Source: Funneliformis mosseae
Taxonomy: Eukaryota > Glomeromycota > Glomeromycetes > Glomerales > Glomeraceae
Assembly: GCA_910592005.1 (NCBI GenBank)
Contig: CAJVPP010001160.1
Coordinates: 1 to 22,243, forward strand
Length of the DNA: 22,243 nt
Direction: 5' to 3'
Made by a program: the position numbers and the translations under genes. A model generated the notes under the pieces. That model did not search any database and had not been told where the DNA came from. It saw nothing but the letters and a program-made list of their open reading frames with translations. Below, one piece after another: positions 20,137-22,243 of the stretch. Position 1 is the first letter of the stretch. Each line of letters opens with the position of its first letter.

Positions 20137-21897
20137 ATGGACGTTCTTTCAATGTGTTCGTCGTCTCCAAACCAATCTATCCCGAGGAAAACTTCGGTAT
20201 TTGCTCCTTCAACATCTCATGCTCAAAGTTTGCCTTCTCCACCGTATGTATGGAATGCGCATAGATAACTGTTTTTAATTAAAAAAAAAAAAAAAAATGC
20301 AAAAATGAAAGAAAATTAATTACAAAAAAAATTCACCTCCCCCTCCTTTTTGATACTTTAGGTTGGTTGAAATGGCGAATGAGAAAAAGGGACACCCACT
20401 CCCTTCCTTAACTTCTATTTTACGGTCTCCTGTACCTTCCCTGCATGAGATTAGTTCTAATCCGCCAGCAATAATGCCAAAACCGCTTCATAATACATCG
20501 TCTGCTTCCATTGTCAACCTTCAAAATTCTTCATATCAACAACGATCGTCTACTCCGCCAAGCCCTCCTTCGCAATTAAATTATCAAAAACCACCACAAC
20601 CAATCCTGGCGCGTAGGTCGAGTTTCAGTTCTTCCCCTTCATATTCATTACCGCCACCACGTTGTGACACTACTAGCTCAATGTGGTCAAGACAACAACA
20701 ACCACAACAACCACCACCTCCTCCTTCTTCATCATACTATCAACATCAACATTCTCCACCGACACAGTATCAATACGCTTCACAATCACAACAGCAACGA
20801 TTCACTAGTAATTATTCTCATTCGTCCGTTACCACTTCCTCAACTTCAGATTATCCCCCTCCATATGCTACTTCTACTTCATATACATCTACGGGGAATA
20901 ATATCCCCAGAGATGAAGATTCACCTTATATCCAACAAACCACAGAACAATCCCTTGTTAAAATAGGGAAGGTTATAGACAATTGTAACCAAATCGCTCA
21001 ATTTGCTTCGCAATATCGTGACATGAAAATTAATCATAATCCTTGGAATGGTATCGTTCTTCAACTGAACGAGTCCCATCTGACAGATATGATAAATAAG
21101 GCTTATGATGTATTAAATGTCTTATCTGGTCTAAAGAGTGAAGTATCTGCAAGATTTCATGCCGAGGTAAGCATCTTTTTTAGAGATGACCCTTTATTTC
21201 GGTGGTGTCAAGTGACTAAACGTTATTCTTATTTAGACAAGTCAAGATGAAATTGATTTGATTCGTAAGCAGAGAACGAGTATTTCCACATCTACACGGA
21301 CAAAATACAGGAAACGAAGTGTAAGTAATCATAATTAACTAAATTAACTAAAGTAACTCTCGGTTCGTCTCGGAGATGAATCAAGTTATTAATCGCATTG
21401 ATTCCTTCTTAACCAGAAGCGTGCAGCGCCTCCTGGAAGATGTCATTCCTGTAATATATCTGAAACTCCTGAGTGGCGTCGTGGCCCCGATGGTGCAAGA
21501 ACGCTATGTAACGCTTGTGGTCTTCGTAAGTATCATCATATATTACACCCCTTTCTATTCTTTTCTTCCCCTAAAATCTAATCATTTATTCCATCCTCTT
21601 TTTAAAGATTTTGCAAAGATAACGAGGAAGCGTGCTTTATCTGCTATGCAACAAGCCGAACAACAACAAATGAAACAAAAACAACAACTGCAACAACAAC
21701 AGAAACTGCAACAGCAAGAGCAAGCGGTTTTATCGGCAGCGAATTCTTCAAACATGAGCATGAGCTCATCGTCATCTTCACTTGATAATAATATCAATGG
21801 CTCGATAATGTCAACTCCTGGTGTTTCGGACATAGAAAGAGATTCTCCTCACGCTAAGCGAGCAAGAATTGATATGATTGACATGTTTGAAGATTGA
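20137..21897 (+). CDS. nsdD-like: NsdD/SUB-1-type GATA zinc-finger transcription factor (right paralog)
   Basis: Five exons give 464 residues: 20137-20243, 20362-21166, 21237-21320, 21417-21525, 21608-21897, with GT-AG introns of 118, 70, 96 and 82 nt. The finger has Cys 341, 344, 363 and 366 in C-x2-C-x18-C-x2-C spacing, with the same 36-residue exon product as the left paralog, then [16 protein letters not shown]. The first exon (35 codons plus 2 bases) ends in PSPP exactly as in the paralog. The shared N-terminal motif [14 protein letters not shown] is at 44-57. Residues 60-240 are Pro/Ser/Gln/Tyr-rich and probably disordered. A helical module at about 240-304 has the core [19 protein letters not shown]. 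The C-terminus carries a Gln-rich, coiled-coil-like segment (about 387-410), a Ser run and a basic KRARID patch that may aid nuclear import. ATG 20137 follows an A13 run. A nuclear regulator of development is inferred from family only. Confidence 0.92.
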
Positions 21898-22243
21898 TTC
21901 CAAATATAGAGATATTTATTGTTGCGTAGAGGATTTTATAGTCATAAGAAAAAAAAAAATGTGGTTTTTTTTTTAATTCATGACGGAAATATTTTATTTT
22001 CGAACATTTTTTTTCTTTCCTTTTTTTTTTGATTCTTTAAGCAATGGGTTGAATAAAATATAGAAAATATAACTATAACGTATAATATTGTGAATACACG
22101 TATATACAACAAAAAATAGATTTATTTAGACATTTTATATTAGTTTACCTTTAATAATTTACCTAAAATTTAAAAAATTTAAACATAATTTTTACCAGAA
22201 TTTTAAACACATATTATTGCATATTTTATTTATTAACACATAC
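21898..22243. other. 3' flank of the right GATA gene
   Basis: This is the A/T-rich 3' UTR and downstream sequence. AATAAA at 22052-22057 is the best poly(A) signal, about 155 nt after the stop. No further gene is visible before the window ends. Confidence 0.6.

Noticed and set aside
20664..20966. 100-codon frame overlapping right GATA exon 2
   Set aside because: It is a +2 shadow of the Pro/Gln/Ser-rich region, rich in His, Asn and Leu from shifted CAA/CCA codons.
21582..21833. Cys-rich antisense frame (83 codons)
   Set aside because: The cysteines come from reading the complement of the CAA/CAG repeat; no independent support.

Overview
The window looks like nuclear DNA of an early-diverging filamentous fungus, most likely an arbuscular mycorrhizal (Glomeromycotina, Rhizophagus-like) or other Mucoromycota genome. 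The grounds are strong A/T richness with many A or T homopolymer runs of 20-28 bases, short GT-AG introns of 68-136 nt, a nuclear tRNA with an intron at position 37/38, and two fungal NsdD-type GATA zinc-finger genes. The lineage is inferred from these features; no search was run.

Layout: 1-390 holds short tandem repeats and a 36-nt palindrome. 1.4-3.3 kb has scattered coding-like fragments without a convincing gene. A tRNA-Ile(AAU) with a 23-nt intron (4132-4228, minus) and a tiny mitochondrial membrane protein of B12D/MLRQ type (4505-4684, minus) follow. A six-exon GATA factor lies at 6607-8783 on the minus strand. A roughly 4-kb A/T-rich gap leads to tRNA-Gln(CUG) (12680-12751, plus) and a complete six-exon mitochondrial malate dehydrogenase (13155-14695, plus). 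After a further 5.4 kb without a recognisable gene comes a second, paralogous GATA factor (20137-21897, plus, five exons).

The two GATA genes are the main point of interest. They are transcribed away from each other, with start codons 11.35 kb apart and the malate dehydrogenase and tRNA-Gln genes between them. They share four intron positions, a short N-terminal motif, a helical module in front of the finger, and a zinc-finger exon that encodes the same 36 residues although 19 of its codons differ. Low-complexity (glutamine-, serine- and proline-rich) sequence fills the rest and differs between the two. The malate dehydrogenase and B12D-like proteins are housekeeping mitochondrial genes with no evident functional link to the GATA pair.

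Exon models were built by hand from reading frame, splice dinucleotides and alignment of the two paralogs. They add up to whole codons in every case (596, 464 and 338 residues). The intergenic regions contain several stop-free stretches that I could not assign, and these are marked as weak.
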